Below, one piece after another: positions 1-10,223 of a stretch of DNA of 64,000 nucleotides (position 1 is the stretch's first letter; the number at the start of each line of letters is the position of its first letter). The notes beneath the pieces were generated by a model. That model made no database searches. It was not told the origin of the DNA and saw only the letters and a list, made by a program, of their open reading frames with translations. The translations under genes and the position numbers were made by a program. Source of the stretch: Amycolatopsis acididurans (lineage in GTDB: Bacteria > Actinomycetota > Actinomycetes > Mycobacteriales > Pseudonocardiaceae); contig NZ_JAAXLS010000005.1 in assembly GCF_012328925.1 (NCBI RefSeq), positions 62,001 to 126,000 of the forward strand, read 5' to 3'.

Positions 1-937
1 CCAGGTCGTCCACCGAACCGAACTCGACGACGATGCGGCCCTTGCGACGACCGAGATCGACCTTCACGCGAGTGTCGAAGGTGTCCGACAGACGAGTGGC
101 CAAATCCTGAAGACCGGGGGACTGCATCGCCTTGCGCGGCTGCGCCTTCGGCTTGGCAGGAGCCTCGCTCTTCTTGAGCGTGACCGCCTCCTCCGTGGCA
201 CGCACCGACAGGCCTTCCGCCACGATCCGGGCCGCGAGGTCTTCCTGCGCCTCCGCCTCCTCCAGCGACAGGAGAGCGCGGGCGTGTCCGGCCGAGAGCA
301 CACCGGCGGCCACTCGCCGCTGCACGGGAAGCGGCAGCTTCAGCAGCCGGATGGTGTTGGTGATGACCGGACGGCTGCGGCCGATCCGTCCGGCGAGCTC
401 CTCATGGGTCACCTCGAACTCGTCGAGCAGCTGCTGATACGCGGCCGCCTCTTCGAGCGGGTTCAGCTGAACGCGGTGGATGTTCTCCAGCAATGCGTCG
501 CGCAGCATCGCCTCGTCGGCGGTCTGACGGACGATCGCGGGGATCGTCTCCAGCTCCGCCTGCTGCGACGCCCGCAGCCGGCGCTCGCCCATGACGAGCT
601 CGTACTCGTCACCCGGCAGCTCGCGCACGACGATCGGCTGCATGAGCCCGAACTCGCGGATCGAGTGTTCGAGTTCGGCGAGTGCATCCTCGTCGAAGAC
701 CTGGCGCGGCTGCTTCGGGTTGGGCTTGATCGCGCTGAGGGGGACCTCGCGATAGACCGCGCCCGCCACTTCGCCGCCGTGGGGCTGGACGGAACTGTTG
801 GCCGCGAACCAGTCCTTGTCGCCGTTGCGCGTGGACGTCTCGGTCTTCACCTCCACCGTCGCGCCCTCGGCGACCGTGGGTCCGGTGGGGATCAGCGCCG
901 CCAGGCCGCGGCCGAGTCCCCCTCTGCGCTCGGTCAT
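1..937 (-). CDS. parB: Chromosome-partitioning protein ParB (C-terminus cut by window edge)
   Basis: Centromere-binding CTPase of the ParABS segregation system; it loads at parS and spreads as a sliding clamp near oriC. 312 codons are visible. The N-terminal [10 protein letters not shown] stretch (8-17) is the usual ParA-contact peptide. GERRLRA (117-123) and [14 protein letters not shown] (151-164) are the conserved CTP/clamp boxes, and an HTH lies at about 178-201. The C-terminal dimerisation part ([13 protein letters not shown]) is just visible before the window ends. The ATG shares ATGA with the parA stop, so the two are translationally coupled, and parS-type sites lie just upstream of parA. 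ParB identity is certain; only the last residues are missing. Confidence 0.97.
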   Translation of the reverse strand, partial: MTERRGGLGRGLAALIPTGPTVAEGATVEVKTETSTRNGDKDWFAANSSVQPHGGEVAGAVYREVPLSAIKPNPKQPRQVFDEDALAELEHSIREFGLMQPIVVRELPGDEYELVMGERRLRASQQAELETIPAIVRQTADEAMLRDALLENIHRVQLNPLEEAAAYQQLLDEFEVTHEELAGRIGRSRPVITNTIRLLKLPLPVQRRVAAGVLSAGHARALLSLEEAEAQEDLAARIVAEGLSVRATEEAVTLKKSEAPAKPKAQPRKAMQSPGLQDLATRLSDTFDTRVKVDLGRRKGRIVVEFGSVDDL

Positions 938-1848
938 AGTGTTCCGCTCCTCGATCCGTTGGTGCTACCGCGTTCGGCGATCTCCCGCGCCGCGTCGACG
1001 TAACTCATGGCGCCACGTGAACCCGGGTCGTACGCCAGCACGGTCTGGCCGTAGCTGGGTGCTTCCGAGACCTTCACGTTGCGCGGGATGACCGTCTTCA
1101 ACACGGTGTCGCCGAAGTGCCCCCGCACCTCGGCGGTCACCTGGTCGGCCAGCTTGGTCCGGCCGTCGTACATCGTGAGCAGGATCGTGGAGACCGCCAG
1201 CCCCGGGTTGAGGTGCTTCTGCACGAGGTCGATGTTGCTGAGGAGCTGACCGAGTCCTTCCAGCGCGTAGTACTCGCACTGGATCGGGATCAGCACCTCG
1301 CGGGCGGCCACCATCGCGTTCACCGTGAGCAGGCCGAGCGAGGGCGGGCAGTCGATGAAGACGTAGTCGACGCCGACCTGATCGATCGCCTCGGAGGAGA
1401 GTGCCTCCTTGAGGCGGGACTCCCGGTTGGGCATCTCCACCAGTTCGATCTCGGCACCGGCGAGGTCGATCGTGGCGGGAACGCACAGGAGGTTGGGGGA
1501 CTGCTCGGACACGGCGGCCGCGTCCGCGAGGGACACCTCACCGAGAAGCACCTCGTAGACGGACGGGGTGCCGGAACGGTGGTCGACGTTGAGCGCCGTG
1601 CTCGCGTTGCCCTGCGGGTCGAGGTCGATCACCAGCGTCTTGAGTCCGTGGACCGCGAGCGCTGCCGCCAGGTTGACCGCACTGGTGGTCTTGCCGACGC
1701 CACCCTTCTGGTTGGCCACGGTCAGCACCCGCCGACGGTCGGGCCGCGGGAGCATGTTGGGTTCGGGATGCAGAACGCGCGCCGCGCGCTCGGCTTCTTC
1801 GGCGATGGGGGTCCAGTCTGACGAAGGCGGGGTCACCGGCCGAGCCAC
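934..1848 (-). CDS. parA: Chromosome-partitioning ATPase ParA (Soj)
   Basis: Deviant-Walker ATPase (304 aa) that forms nucleoid-bound dimers and is pulled on by ParB-parS. Walker A KGGVGKTT (48-55) has the ParA signature lysine; the A' motif [11 protein letters not shown] starts near 74, and [15 protein letters not shown] is the Walker B region. The start is GTG. The roughly 40-residue N-terminal extension before the Walker domain is typical of chromosomal actinobacterial ParA. It overlaps parB by 4 bp (ATGA). A parS-type palindrome lies 38 bp upstream of the start, so ParB loading and the par promoter probably coincide. Confidence 0.97.
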   Translation of the reverse strand: MARPVTPPSSDWTPIAEEAERAARVLHPEPNMLPRPDRRRVLTVANQKGGVGKTTSAVNLAAALAVHGLKTLVIDLDPQGNASTALNVDHRSGTPSVYEVLLGEVSLADAAAVSEQSPNLLCVPATIDLAGAEIELVEMPNRESRLKEALSSEAIDQVGVDYVFIDCPPSLGLLTVNAMVAAREVLIPIQCEYYALEGLGQLLSNIDLVQKHLNPGLAVSTILLTMYDGRTKLADQVTAEVRGHFGDTVLKTVIPRNVKVSEAPSYGQTVLAYDPGSRGAMSYVDAAREIAERGSTNGSRSGTL

Positions 1849-1885
1849 CTCTCTGGTATCGACGCTTGAACCGCGCGGCGGCGCG

Positions 1886-1899
1886 GTTTCACGTGGAAC
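1886..1899. promoter_or_regulatory. parS-type ParB site, asymmetric variant
   Basis: GTTTCACGTGGAAC, one base off the actinobacterial parS palindrome GTTTCACGTGAAAC, immediately upstream of parA. One half is canonical; the other carries A to G at the third base from the centre-distal end. Position beside parAB supports function. Confidence 0.75.
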
Positions 1900-1911
1900 A
1901 TGGCCATCTTT

Positions 1912-2559
1912 TCATCCCGCTCGCTTTGACTGCGCGCGGACTCGTTCGACAATCACAACTGTCGTGGGCGTCTCGAGAAGAGCGGTCCCACACTCGGAGA
2001 CAGTGGGCGTGCTACCGCCGGCGCGGGCGACGGCGGCCGCGTCGCGGGCCACTTCGTCCCGCGCACTCGCCCCCTTCAATGCAAGCATGATGCCACCTTC
2101 CCGGAGCAGCGGCAGACACCAGCCCGCCAAACGCGCCAGGGGAGCGACCGCGCGTGCCGTTACGACGTCGACAGCGCCCAGCTTCTTGCGAATCGTGCGC
2201 TCCTCGGCGCGGCCGCGCACCACGCTGACCCCGAGCGAGAGGTCCTCCACGACCTCCTCCAACCACTCGACGCGACGCGCCATGGGCTCGACGAGGGTGA
2301 TCTCTAGGTCGGGCCGGGCGAGCGCCAGCGGAATGCCGGGAAGACCCGCGCCGGATCCGACGTCCACCACGGTGGCATCGCGCGGCACGCGCTCGGCGAT
2401 CACGGCGGAGTTCAGGATGTGACGCTCCCACAGCCGGTCGATCTCGCGGGGACCGATCAGTCCACGCTCGACTCCATGCCGCGTCAGCAGCTCGGCATAG
2501 CGTTCGGCACCGTCCAGCCCGTCGCCGAACACCTGGGCTGCCACCTCGGGAACGTCCAC
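1912..2559 (-). CDS. rsmG: 16S rRNA (guanine-527-N7) methyltransferase RsmG (GidB)
   Basis: SAM-dependent methyltransferase making m7G527 in 16S rRNA; loss gives low-level streptomycin resistance in other bacteria (family knowledge). 215 aa. The SAM-binding loop [18 protein letters not shown] starts near residue 64, followed by the acidic motif II ([16 protein letters not shown]) and [11 protein letters not shown]. The start is GTG with GGAGG four bases upstream. First gene of the rsmG-parA-parB transcription unit; its promoter region contains two perfect parS palindromes. The order jag/rsmG/parA/parB is conserved in actinobacteria. Confidence 0.95.
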   Translation of the reverse strand: MDVPEVAAQVFGDGLDGAERYAELLTRHGVERGLIGPREIDRLWERHILNSAVIAERVPRDATVVDVGSGAGLPGIPLALARPDLEITLVEPMARRVEWLEEVVEDLSLGVSVVRGRAEERTIRKKLGAVDVVTARAVAPLARLAGWCLPLLREGGIMLALKGASARDEVARDAAAVARAGGSTPTVSECGTALLETPTTVVIVERVRAQSKRAG

Positions 2560-2568
2560 TCGCCCTCC

Positions 2569-2582
2569 GTTTCACGTGAAAC
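2569..2582. promoter_or_regulatory. parS site (perfect palindrome)
   Basis: GTTTCACGTGAAAC, identical to the actinobacterial parS consensus, 10 bp upstream of the rsmG start. ParB bound here would sit on the rsmG-parAB promoter. Confidence 0.92.
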
Positions 2583-2636
2583 CACGACCGAAGTCGATTG
2601 TCCCCGACGCCAACATCATGAGGGGGAGGCGGACCC

Positions 2637-2650
2637 GTTTCACGTGAAAC
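2637..2650. promoter_or_regulatory. parS site (perfect palindrome)
   Basis: Second perfect GTTTCACGTGAAAC, 54 bp from the previous one, between the rsmG promoter region and the jag terminator. Confidence 0.92.
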
Positions 2651-2655
2651 CGATC

Positions 2656-2693
2656 AAAAAAAGAACGCCCCGCCGGAACCGGCGAGGCGTTCT
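2656..2693 (-). terminator. Intrinsic terminator of the rpmH-jag operon
   Basis: On the minus strand a GC-rich 15-bp stem (AGAACGCCTCGCCGG ... CCGGCGGGGCGTTCT, one mismatch) with a short loop is followed by a run of seven T, 15 bp after the jag stop codon. Confidence 0.85.
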
Positions 2694-2707
2694 CTGTCTT
2701 CTGGCTG

Positions 2708-3247
2708 TCAGTCTTCGCTGTCCGGGATAACGACAACGCGACGCTTCGGCTCTTCGCCTTCGCTCTCGCTGTGCACGCCGTCGACAGCGGCGACCGCGTC
2801 GTGCACGACCTTGCGCTCGAACGGGCTCATCGGCTGGAGCCGCACCCGCTCGCCGCTCTTCAACACCGACTCCGCGGTGGACCGGCCGAGCTCGCGCAGC
2901 TCCTCGCGGCGACCCGCGCGCCATCCGGCGATGTCGAGCATCAGTCGGCTGCGCGTGCCCGTCTCCTGCTGCACCGCGAGCCGGGTCAGCTCCTGCAGCG
3001 CCTCGAGCACCTGCCCCCGGCTACCGACCAGCTTCTCCAGATCGTCACCGCCGTCGATGCTGACAACCGCGCGGCCCGCCTCCACATCAAGGTCGATGTC
3101 ACCGTCGTAGTCCAAGAGGTCCAGCAGGCGCTCCAGGTAGTCCCCGGCGATGTCGCCTTCCCGCACCAGCAGATCGGCGCTCGTGGACGTGCTCTCCTCG
3201 GCCTTGGGCTGTTCGGTCTCGACCGCCTCGACCGTCTCCGACATCAT
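2708..3247 (-). CDS. jag: Jag/KhpB (EloR) KH-II and R3H RNA-binding protein
   Basis: Cytoplasmic RNA-binding protein, usually encoded next to yidC and linked to control of cell elongation. 179 aa: an acidic N-terminus, a KH-II-like domain (about 35-100) with the loop GSRG (75-78), then an R3H domain (about 105-172) with the signature MSPFERKVVHD, where R145 and H149 are the R-x3-H pair. The N-terminal Jag-N domain of firmicute homologues is absent, as in other actinobacteria. Two adjacent ATGs follow GAGAGGAG; I chose the first. Lies 24 bp after yidC, last gene of the operon. Confidence 0.93.
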   Translation of the reverse strand: MMSETVEAVETEQPKAEESTSTSADLLVREGDIAGDYLERLLDLLDYDGDIDLDVEAGRAVVSIDGGDDLEKLVGSRGQVLEALQELTRLAVQQETGTRSRLMLDIAGWRAGRREELRELGRSTAESVLKSGERVRLQPMSPFERKVVHDAVAAVDGVHSESEGEEPKRRVVVIPDSED

Positions 3248-3271
3248 TCGTCTCCTCTCCCGGGACCGGCG

Positions 3272-4381
3272 TCAGCGACGCTTCTGTCCCGAGCCTTTCT
3301 GTCCTGAGTTCTTGCCCCCGGATGCCGGCTTCTTCCGCTGCTGCGCCCTGCCGTTCTGCGGACGCTGTCCTTGCTGCGCGAAGCGATGGGGGGATCCGGC
3401 CTTGTCCTTCTGGCCGTTGGACTGCTTGGTGTCCGACGGGGTCTCGTCGGTGGTCTCGGTGTCCGAGTCGGTGGGCGTGTCGGTGGCCTTGGTCTGCTGC
3501 ACCGGCTTCTGGCCCGGCTTCGGCTTCGCACCCGGCTTCGGGGCGAGCGAGTCGCGCTTCTCCTTGGCCGCGGCCTTCTTCGCCTCTTCTTCCTTGTCGA
3601 TCTTCGTGTAGACGAGACGCTGCTGCATCAGGGTCCAGCTGTTGTTCGACAGCCAGTAGACGAGCAGGCCGATCGGGAAGAACGCACCGAAGACGAGCAC
3701 ACCGAGCGGGAAGACGTACATCGTCAGCTTCTGCATCATCGCGGTCTGCGGGTTCGCCTCGGCCGCAGCCGCGCTCTGCCGGGCCGCCGAGTGACGCGCG
3801 GTGAGGTGGGTCAGGATGCTCGCGAGGATCATCAGCGGGATCGCGACCGGGGCCACGTTCCAGTTCCACCCGCCGCCGGTCCCGCCGAGCACCGTCGCGT
3901 GGTGGATCGCGTCACCGATGTTGACGCCGAACAGCTTGGCGTGCAGATACGAATCCACGCCCTGCTGGTCGAAGAAGTAGTTGTTGGTCTTCGGGCTGCC
4001 GTCCTTCGGCTGGATCGAGAACGCACGCAGGACCCAGTTCAGACCGATGAACGCCGGGATCTGCAGCAGCATCGGAAGGCAGCTGCCGAGCGGGTTGACG
4101 CCGTGCTCGCGCTGGAGCTTCTGCATCTCCTGCGCCTGGCGCTGACGGTCGTTCGCGTACTTCTTCTGGACCTTCTTCAGTTCCGGCGCGAAGTCCTGCA
4201 TCTTCTTCATCGACCGGACCTGGTTCACGAACGGCTTGAACATGATGCCGCGGATCGTGAACGTCAGGAACATGATCGCGAGGATCCAGGCGATCGCGTT
4301 GTTGTCGCCTAAGACGAACCCGAAGACTTTGTGCCAACACCACAGGATGAAGGACACGGGGTAGTAGATGAAGTCGAGCAC
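3272..4381 (-). CDS. yidC: Membrane protein insertase YidC/Oxa1
   Basis: Inserts and folds inner-membrane proteins with or without SecYEG. 369 aa. It begins with a hydrophobic stretch (MLDFIYYPVSFILWCW) and has the conserved insertase core with LQREHGVNPLGSCLPMLLQIP and later TM segments (PVAIPLMILASILTHL; VFPLGVLVFGAFFPIGLLVYW). The long C-terminal tail (about 275-369) is Lys/Gln/Pro-rich and very basic, as expected for ribosome contact in actinobacterial YidC. It follows yidD by 3 bp, so it is co-transcribed with rpmH-rnpA-yidD. Confidence 0.95.
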   Translation of the reverse strand: MLDFIYYPVSFILWCWHKVFGFVLGDNNAIAWILAIMFLTFTIRGIMFKPFVNQVRSMKKMQDFAPELKKVQKKYANDRQRQAQEMQKLQREHGVNPLGSCLPMLLQIPAFIGLNWVLRAFSIQPKDGSPKTNNYFFDQQGVDSYLHAKLFGVNIGDAIHHATVLGGTGGGWNWNVAPVAIPLMILASILTHLTARHSAARQSAAAAEANPQTAMMQKLTMYVFPLGVLVFGAFFPIGLLVYWLSNNSWTLMQQRLVYTKIDKEEEAKKAAAKEKRDSLAPKPGAKPKPGQKPVQQTKATDTPTDSDTETTDETPSDTKQSNGQKDKAGSPHRFAQQGQRPQNGRAQQRKKPASGGKNSGQKGSGQKRR

Positions 4382-4384
4382 TAG

Positions 4385-4702
4385 CTACTCCTCGGTTGAC
4401 ATGCCAGGTCTGGTGTGGCGCCAGGAGAAGGTCTCGGGCACCGGATCGCGGCCGGGTGTCGTCCACGGACCGCAGCGCAACAGGCGCCGCACAGCGAGGT
4501 AGGTACCGCGCGCAGCGCCGAAGCGAGTCAGGGCCTCAACCGCGTACGTGCTGCAGCTGGGATAGAACCGGCAGCTCGGCGGGAGGTAGGGAGAGATGAA
4601 CTTGCGGTAGAAGCGGAGCGGGAGCAGCAAGACGTAGGCGACCGGGCCCGGCCGGGTCACTTCCCTGGGCTCGTCGCCGACCGCGCTCGTGGGTTCGTTC
4701 AC
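4385..4702 (-). CDS. yidD: YidD membrane-protein insertion efficiency factor
   Basis: Small membrane-associated helper of YidC-dependent insertion, always near rnpA and yidC. 105 aa with the family signature [17 protein letters not shown] (three invariant cysteines in the HAEMOPHILUS_HI1000 family) followed by [12 protein letters not shown] start overlapping the rnpA stop as GTGA. The roughly 20-residue N-terminal extension before the amphipathic segment is longer than in E. coli. Confidence 0.93.
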   Translation of the reverse strand: MNEPTSAVGDEPREVTRPGPVAYVLLLPLRFYRKFISPYLPPSCRFYPSCSTYAVEALTRFGAARGTYLAVRRLLRCGPWTTPGRDPVPETFSWRHTRPGMSTEE

Positions 4703-5103
4703 GCCGGTGACCCATCATGCTCGTTCTCGGCCGGGCCGGGCTGTCGCCGGTCCGGGAGCAGGCGCAACCGCTTCAACGCGACGTCGAGATCCGCACCGAG
4801 CTCGGCGCTCGAAGCCTTGGCCGCCGGCGGGAGAGCCCTTATCACCAACGAGCTTCCGGCGGGAACAGTTCCGAGCCGGGCGGCGACCAGGTGGCGCAGC
4901 CGTCGGGAGACCCGGTGCCGGACGACAGAGTTGCCCACGGCCTTGCTCACCACAAAACCCGCCCGTGCCGGTACGGAACCGGCGGGCGGGTTCGAGGCCG
5001 GCAACGCGTGCACCACCAGGCGACGCCGCCCCGCGCGGGACCCCCGGCGCATCACTTCGCGGAAGTCCTCACTACGCCGCAGACGTGCGGCCGCGGGCAG
5101 CAT
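4699..5103 (-). CDS. rnpA: Ribonuclease P protein component
   Basis: Basic protein subunit of RNase P, which binds the catalytic RNA and matures tRNA 5' ends. 134 aa. The N-terminal [19 protein letters not shown] and the central [18 protein letters not shown] correspond to the RNR signature (here RHR). The C-terminal 25 residues are acidic and not conserved. 24 bp downstream of rpmH, overlapping yidD by 4 bp. Confidence 0.95.
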   Translation of the reverse strand: MLPAAARLRRSEDFREVMRRGSRAGRRRLVVHALPASNPPAGSVPARAGFVVSKAVGNSVVRHRVSRRLRHLVAARLGTVPAGSSLVIRALPPAAKASSAELGADLDVALKRLRLLPDRRQPGPAENEHDGSPA

Positions 5104-5127
5104 GGCGCGCCTGGCAATGCTGCGTTG

Positions 5128-5271
5128 TCAGGCGGACAGCTTCTCGCGGCCCTTGCGACGACGGGCCGCCAAGATCGCACGGCCGGCGCGGGTGCGCATG
5201 CGCAGCCGGAATCCGTGCGTCCGGGCGCGTCGGCGGTTGTTCGGCTGGAAGGTGCGCTTACCCTTGCTCAC
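5128..5271 (-). CDS. rpmH: 50S ribosomal protein L34
   Basis: 47-aa, highly basic L34: [20 protein letters not shown] at the N-terminus, then [20 protein letters not shown] start preceded by AGGAGAAG with suitable spacing. First gene of the leftward rpmH-rnpA-yidD-yidC-jag operon, divergent from dnaA as in most actinobacteria. Confidence 0.97.
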   Translation of the reverse strand: MSKGKRTFQPNNRRRARTHGFRLRMRTRAGRAILAARRRKGREKLSA

Positions 5272-5810
5272 GACTCTGCTTCTCCTGGTCTCGACATACC
5301 GGGGCGGCCAGTGCGGCCGACACCGTCAGGTCTGGGGTCTCCCCGCGAACTGCGGACACGCAAAGCTGCCCGCCTACGAGCGGGAGACCTTACGAGAGTA
5401 CGCACCCGCCCCGGCCGCTTGTACACCGGCCCCCGGTCTGTACTCCGGAGGATCGACTGGCGACAGGCTGTAGACCGTGGAATCCTTACTACTCCAGGCG
5501 TCTTGTGGGACAGCGCCGGAGCTTGTTAGCGTGTCTCCTCTTGAGTCACCCGTTCGAGGTGCTCGGCGCCGCGGTCGGAAGGTGTGGAGGCTCTGACTGG
5601 CGTAGGTTGCAACCCGCAGATGGAGGCGCTGCGGGCCGCCGTACATTAGTGCACAGTTGTGGACAACTCTGTGGATGGCCGCTGCGCGCGGTGACTACGG
5701 GGAGCCGGTAACGCCGCTCTATGGAGTGGGCTGGGCGACCGGCAAGGGTGATTTGGACCGTCACAATTCCGGACGGTCGCCGGGGCGACGAGGGGAGGGG
5801 AGCTAGGTCG
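5272..5810. promoter_or_regulatory. rpmH/dnaA divergent intergenic region with DnaA boxes
   Basis: 539 bp without a gene. At 5656-5667 lies GTTGTGGACAAC, which contains the actinobacterial DnaA box TTGTCCACA on the minus strand (5658-5666); a weaker box TGTGGATGG follows at 5670-5678. Their position about 135 bp before the dnaA start suggests DnaA autoregulation. I see no confident -35/-10 pair by eye; divergent promoters must lie here. Confidence 0.7.
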
Positions 5811-7418
5811 GTGTCCGAACACCAGATCAATCTGGGGGTTGTCTGGGAGCAGGTCGTCCGGGAGCTTTCCGACGGCACACTGTCGCCCCAACAGCGGGCG
5901 TGGATGCGTGTCACCCGGCCGATCGGCCTGCTCGACGGCACCGCCCTGCTCGCCGCACCGAGCGATTTCGCGAAGGAAGCGATCGAGCGCGCACTGCGCG
6001 AGCCGATCACCCACGCGCTCTCCCGCAGGCTCGGCCGGCCCGTCTCGCTCGCCGTCAAGGTCGACAGCGCCGAGGTCGCGCCACCACCGCCGCCCGTGCC
6101 GCAGTACTCCCCGTCACCCGACGGCGTGGAAAACGGAGCGTCGGCCGAGCCGCCGAACGCGCGGCCCACGATGCCGCCGCTCGAGGACGGTCTGCTGCCG
6201 CCGTTGCGCCGTACTCGCGTGCAGGCCGAGCCCGTGCGGCCGGCCGCGCCCGATGAGGACGGCGACGAAGAGGTCGATGAGGAAGGCGACGCGCTCGCCG
6301 CCGCCCACGAGATCTGGCCGATGTTCTCCGGCCAGCCGGTGGCGGGGCAGCCCTACACCGCGCCCGCGCAGCCGCAGACCTCGAAGACACGACTGAACGA
6401 GAAGTACACGTTCGACACCTTCGTCATCGGCGCGTCCAACCGCTTCGCGCACGCCGCGGCGTTCGCGGTCGCCGAGGCACCGTCGCGCGCGTACAACCCA
6501 CTGTTCATCTGGGGCGAATCCGGTCTCGGCAAAACGCATCTGCTGCACGCGGTCGGGCACTACGCCCAGCGGCTGTTCCCCGGCATGCGCGTGCGTTACG
6601 TCTCGACCGAGGAATTCACCAACGACTTCATCAACTCGCTGCGCGACGACCGCAAGGTCGCGTTCCAGCGCCGCTACCGCGACATCGACATCCTGCTCGT
6701 CGATGACATCCAGTTCCTGGAAGGCAAGGAAGGAACTCAGGAGGAGTTCTTCCATACCTTCAACACGCTGCACAACGCGAACAAGCAGATCGTGGTCTCC
6801 TCCGACCGGCCGCCCAAGCGGCTGGAAACACTGGAGGACCGGCTGCGCACGCGGTTCGAGTGGGGCTTGATCACCGACATCCAGCCGCCCGAGTTGGAGA
6901 CCCGGATCGCGATCCTTCGCAAGAAGGCCGCGCAGGACCGGCTCGCGGTGCCGGGCGAGGTGCTGGAGTTCATCGCCTCGCGTGTCGAGGCGAACATCCG
7001 TGAACTCGAGGGCGCGCTGATTCGCGTCACCGCGTTCGCGTCGCTGAACCAGCAGCCGGTCGACGTCGGTCTCGCGGAGATCGTGTTGCGCGATCTGATC
7101 CCCGATTCGCAGGCGCCGGAAATCAGCGCGCCGACGATCATGGCGACCACCGCCGAGTTCTTCGACGTGACGATCGACGATCTGTGCGGCCCCGGGAAAA
7201 CGAAGGCGCTCGCGACGGCGCGGCAGATCGCCATGTATCTGTGCCGCGAGCTGACCGACATGTCACTGCCGAAGATCGGCCAGACGTTCGGCGGCCGCGA
7301 CCACACGACGGTCATGCACGCGGACAAGAAGATCCGCAAGGAAATGGCCGAGCGGCGCCGGATCTACGACCAGGTGCAGGAGCTGACGTTCCGCATCAAG
7401 CAGCGCGCTCGTCAGTAA
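5811..7418 (+). CDS. dnaA: Chromosomal replication initiator DnaA
   Basis: AAA+ initiator that binds oriC boxes and melts the origin. 535 aa from the GTG at 5811 ([16 protein letters not shown]), chosen because GGGGAGGGG lies upstream and family N-termini begin here; the open frame extends 30 codons further up. Domain I 1-90, an acidic and proline-rich domain II (about 90-200) that is long as in actinobacteria, Walker A GESGLGKT (about 235-242), Walker B LLVDDIQF (about 295), and the DNA-binding signature [19 protein letters not shown] near the C-terminus. A strong hairpin terminator follows. Confidence 0.97.
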   Translation: MSEHQINLGVVWEQVVRELSDGTLSPQQRAWMRVTRPIGLLDGTALLAAPSDFAKEAIERALREPITHALSRRLGRPVSLAVKVDSAEVAPPPPPVPQYSPSPDGVENGASAEPPNARPTMPPLEDGLLPPLRRTRVQAEPVRPAAPDEDGDEEVDEEGDALAAAHEIWPMFSGQPVAGQPYTAPAQPQTSKTRLNEKYTFDTFVIGASNRFAHAAAFAVAEAPSRAYNPLFIWGESGLGKTHLLHAVGHYAQRLFPGMRVRYVSTEEFTNDFINSLRDDRKVAFQRRYRDIDILLVDDIQFLEGKEGTQEEFFHTFNTLHNANKQIVVSSDRPPKRLETLEDRLRTRFEWGLITDIQPPELETRIAILRKKAAQDRLAVPGEVLEFIASRVEANIRELEGALIRVTAFASLNQQPVDVGLAEIVLRDLIPDSQAPEISAPTIMATTAEFFDVTIDDLCGPGKTKALATARQIAMYLCRELTDMSLPKIGQTFGGRDHTTVMHADKKIRKEMAERRRIYDQVQELTFRIKQRARQ

Positions 7419-8158
7419 CACCCGTTCCTCTCAACAGGGCGGCACACCACGGTGTGCCGCCCTTCTTGTTTTTGCGGGGCAACGCCGCGCCCGCCGGTGT
7501 CCAACTAGGACAGTGCCGCGACGCGACGCGTTTCTTCCTTCTATACCGGGGTAGTCGAAGGTTGCTCGCCTGTGATCCCAATAACGACAAGGCATCGAAA
7601 GAAGATCTGGGTCGCTCACAGGAGTGAAGAAACGGCGGCCGCTCCTGTGCGCGTCCCTGGGCACAAACCCACCCACAGCTGGGGAAGATTGTGTGGACAA
7701 CTGTGGATGAATGTGGATGGACTGTGGGAAGTTCAAAACCATCCACCGCGGGCCCGAGTAGTCCACGTCCGGCAGTCCCCAGATTTCCACATCCCGACGC
7801 GCCGTCGGACCTGCGACGACGAACGCTGTCCACACAACCCACAGCCCTTATTACTGTCACTGCCTTTCTTGTCCTCAAGAAAATCTTCTAAAGCAAAAAC
7901 AGGGGGCTGTGGACTTGGGGACAACGCGGCGGATCGTGACGTCTTGTCGACATGTCGATGGCCTGCCCCAAGTGACGGACCGGACGCGGGCGTTCTAACG
8001 TGGGTATCCACACCCAAGCCCGCACGTCGTTGGCGACATCGGCTCCGGGCCACACCACACTGACGAGATCCCTGGTCACGGCCATGCACGCGGCCGGACA
8101 GGGCCAGTTGTCGATCTTCTCGAGCCGTAGGGGGCTCGGCTGTCGAAAGGATGGGCGC
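7419..8158. other. Chromosomal origin of replication oriC
   Basis: 740-bp gene-free dnaA-dnaN interval with many DnaA-box matches to TTGTCCACA: TGTGGACAA 7692-7700 (perfect, minus), TGTGGATGA 7702-7710, TGTGGATGG 7712-7720, CTGTCCACA 7826-7834, TGTGGACTT 7908-7916, GTATCCACA 8004-8012. Boxes 7692-7720 form a head-to-tail array with 10-bp phasing. A comparatively AT-rich stretch at about 7848-7900 between boxes is the best candidate unwinding element. No small gene is convincing here. Confidence 0.9.
7437..7472 (+). terminator. dnaA intrinsic terminator
   Basis: GGGCGGCACACC (7437-7448) and GGTGTGCCGCCC (7451-7462) form a 12-bp perfect stem followed by TTCTTGTTTTT, 19 bp after the dnaA stop. 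Confidence 0.9.
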
Positions 8159-9292
8159 ATGAAGATCCGAGTCGAGCGCGACGGGCTCGCCGACGCCGTC
8201 GCTTGGGTGGCGCGCAGCCTGCCGTCCCGGCCACCGGTCCCGGTTCTGGGTGGGGTGCTGCTCGACGCCGGGTCCGACGGGACGACCGACGCCCTCACCG
8301 TGTCCGGGTTCGACTACGAGGTCTCCGCGACGGTCGGCGTCCCGGCGACGATCGCCGACGGCGGACGACTGCTCGTCTCCGGACGCCTACTCGCCGACAT
8401 CACCAAGTCGCTTCCGGCGCAACCGGTCGAGATCTCCGTGGACGCGGCGCGCGCCTCGATCACGTGTGGCAATGCCCGGTTCAGCCTGCCGACCATGCCG
8501 GTGGAGGACTACCCCGCGCTTCCAGCCCAGCCCTCGCTCGCCGGTGAGGTCGCCGGCGACGCCTTCGGCCAGGCCGTCACCCAGGTCGCCGTCGCCGCGG
8601 GCAAGGACGACACGTTGCCGATGCTCACCGGCATGCGGCTGGAGATCACCGGCGACAAACTGACACTGGTGGCCACCGACCGTTTCCGGCTCGCGATGCG
8701 CGAGTTCTCCTGGAAGCCCGCCGAGGGAATGGCGGACGCCGCGGTGCTCGTCCCGGCGCGCACCCTCGCCGAGGCCGCCAAGTCGCTCGGCGCGAGTGGC
8801 GCCACCGTGACCCTCGGCCTCGCCAGCGGCGAGGGGCTGCTCGGGCTCGCCGGGTCCGGCCGCTACACGACCACCCGGCTGCTCGACGCCGAGTTCCCGC
8901 CCTACCGTCAGTTGCTCCCGGCGCAGCACTCGTCGCGAGCGGTGATCGGGGTGTCGGCGCTGTCCGAAGCGATCAAACGTGTGTCGCTGGTCGCCGAGCG
9001 TGGTACCCAGGTGCGGCTGGAGTTCGCGGACGGTTCGTTGCGACTGTCCGCGGGTGGTGACGACGAGGGCAGCGCCGAGGAAGAACTTCCCGTGGAGTAC
9101 GAGGGCGACCCGGTGACGATCGCGTTCAACCCGGGTTACTTCGTCGACGGTCTCGGTGCACTGCACACCGACCGTGCCGAGCTGACCTTCACCACGCCCA
9201 ACCGTCCGGCTTTGATCAAGCCGGCTGACGAGCAGGGCCAGGTCGTTCCTGGTTACCTCTACTTGTTGATGCCGGTCCGCCTGCCCGGCTGA
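8159..9292 (+). CDS. dnaN: DNA polymerase III beta sliding clamp
   Basis: Ring-shaped processivity clamp with three repeated clamp folds. 377 aa. Start ATG at 8159 ([32 protein letters not shown]), preceded by GAAAGGA; this agrees with family starts although the frame is open further upstream. [13 protein letters not shown] motif ([13 protein letters not shown]) in domain 2 and the C-terminal [12 protein letters not shown], the conserved end that forms the client-binding groove. First gene after oriC. Confidence 0.96.
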   Translation: MKIRVERDGLADAVAWVARSLPSRPPVPVLGGVLLDAGSDGTTDALTVSGFDYEVSATVGVPATIADGGRLLVSGRLLADITKSLPAQPVEISVDAARASITCGNARFSLPTMPVEDYPALPAQPSLAGEVAGDAFGQAVTQVAVAAGKDDTLPMLTGMRLEITGDKLTLVATDRFRLAMREFSWKPAEGMADAAVLVPARTLAEAAKSLGASGATVTLGLASGEGLLGLAGSGRYTTTRLLDAEFPPYRQLLPAQHSSRAVIGVSALSEAIKRVSLVAERGTQVRLEFADGSLRLSAGGDDEGSAEEELPVEYEGDPVTIAFNPGYFVDGLGALHTDRAELTFTTPNRPALIKPADEQGQVVPGYLYLLMPVRLPG

Positions 9293-9325
9293 CCGGTCGC
9301 GCGAAGACAAAAGGGGAGTTTTCCA

Positions 9326-10216
9326 ATGGTTCAGCTCGGACTTGTCGGCCTCGGCAAGATGGGCTTCAACATGCGCGAGCGGCTGCGTGCCGCCGGGCAC
9401 GAGGTGATCGGCTACGACCGCAACGCGGAGGTGAGCGATTCTTCCTCACTGGCCGACCTGGTGTCCAAGCTCGACGGTCCGCGCATCGTCTGGATCATGG
9501 TCCCGGCCGGCGGTCCGACCAGGGACACCGTCGCCGAGCTCGGCGAGCTGCTGTCCGAGGGCGACCTGGTGATCGACGGCGGCAACTCGAAGTTCACCGA
9601 CGACAAGCGCAACGCCGAGGCGCTGGCCGCACACAAGATCGGTTACCTCGACTGCGGTGTGTCCGGTGGCGTGTGGGGCAAGGACAACGGGTACGGCCTG
9701 ATGGTCGGTGGCGCGAGCGAGGACGTCGAGCGCGCCATGCCGGTCTTCGACGCGCTGCGTCCGGAAGGCCCGCGCGAGGAGGGTTTCTCGCACGCGGGGT
9801 CGGTCGGCGCCGGGCACTACGCGAAGATGATTCACAACGGCATCGAGTACGGCGTGATGCAGGCCTTCGCCGAGGGCTTCGAACTGCTCGAGGCCGCGAA
9901 GGTCGTAAATGACGTGCCCGCCGTGATCAAGGGCTGGCAGCGGGGCACCGTGGTTCGCTCGTGGCTGCTGGACCTGCTGGTCCGCGCGCTGGACGAGGAC
10001 CCGGAGCTGGACGACCTCGAAGGTTATGTCGAGGACTCGGGCGAGGGCCGCTGGACCATGGAGGAAGCCATCAACAACGCGGTGCCCGCGCCGGTGATCT
10101 CGGCCGCGCTGTTCGCCCGGTTCTCCTCGCGGCAGAAGGACTCCGCGGCGATGCGTGCGGTCGCCGCGCTGCGCAACCAGTTCGGCGGGCACGCCGTCAA
10201 GAAGGTCGGGCAGTAG
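9326..10216 (+). CDS. gnd: 6-phosphogluconate dehydrogenase, decarboxylating (Gnd-like)
   Basis: NAD(P)-dependent oxidative decarboxylase of the pentose phosphate pathway (6-phosphogluconate to ribulose-5-phosphate). 296 aa, the short NAD-type class rather than the 470-aa E. coli type. Rossmann GLVGLGKMG (5-13), [11 protein letters not shown], the substrate motif [20 protein letters not shown], and the catalytic-lysine segment [14 protein letters not shown] preceded by AAGGGGAG. Its position between dnaN and recF is a known actinobacterial peculiarity; recF begins 7 bp after it. Confidence 0.93.
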   Translation: MVQLGLVGLGKMGFNMRERLRAAGHEVIGYDRNAEVSDSSSLADLVSKLDGPRIVWIMVPAGGPTRDTVAELGELLSEGDLVIDGGNSKFTDDKRNAEALAAHKIGYLDCGVSGGVWGKDNGYGLMVGGASEDVERAMPVFDALRPEGPREEGFSHAGSVGAGHYAKMIHNGIEYGVMQAFAEGFELLEAAKVVNDVPAVIKGWQRGTVVRSWLLDLLVRALDEDPELDDLEGYVEDSGEGRWTMEEAINNAVPAPVISAALFARFSSRQKDSAAMRAVAALRNQFGGHAVKKVGQ

Positions 10217-10223
10217 GCCTGAA

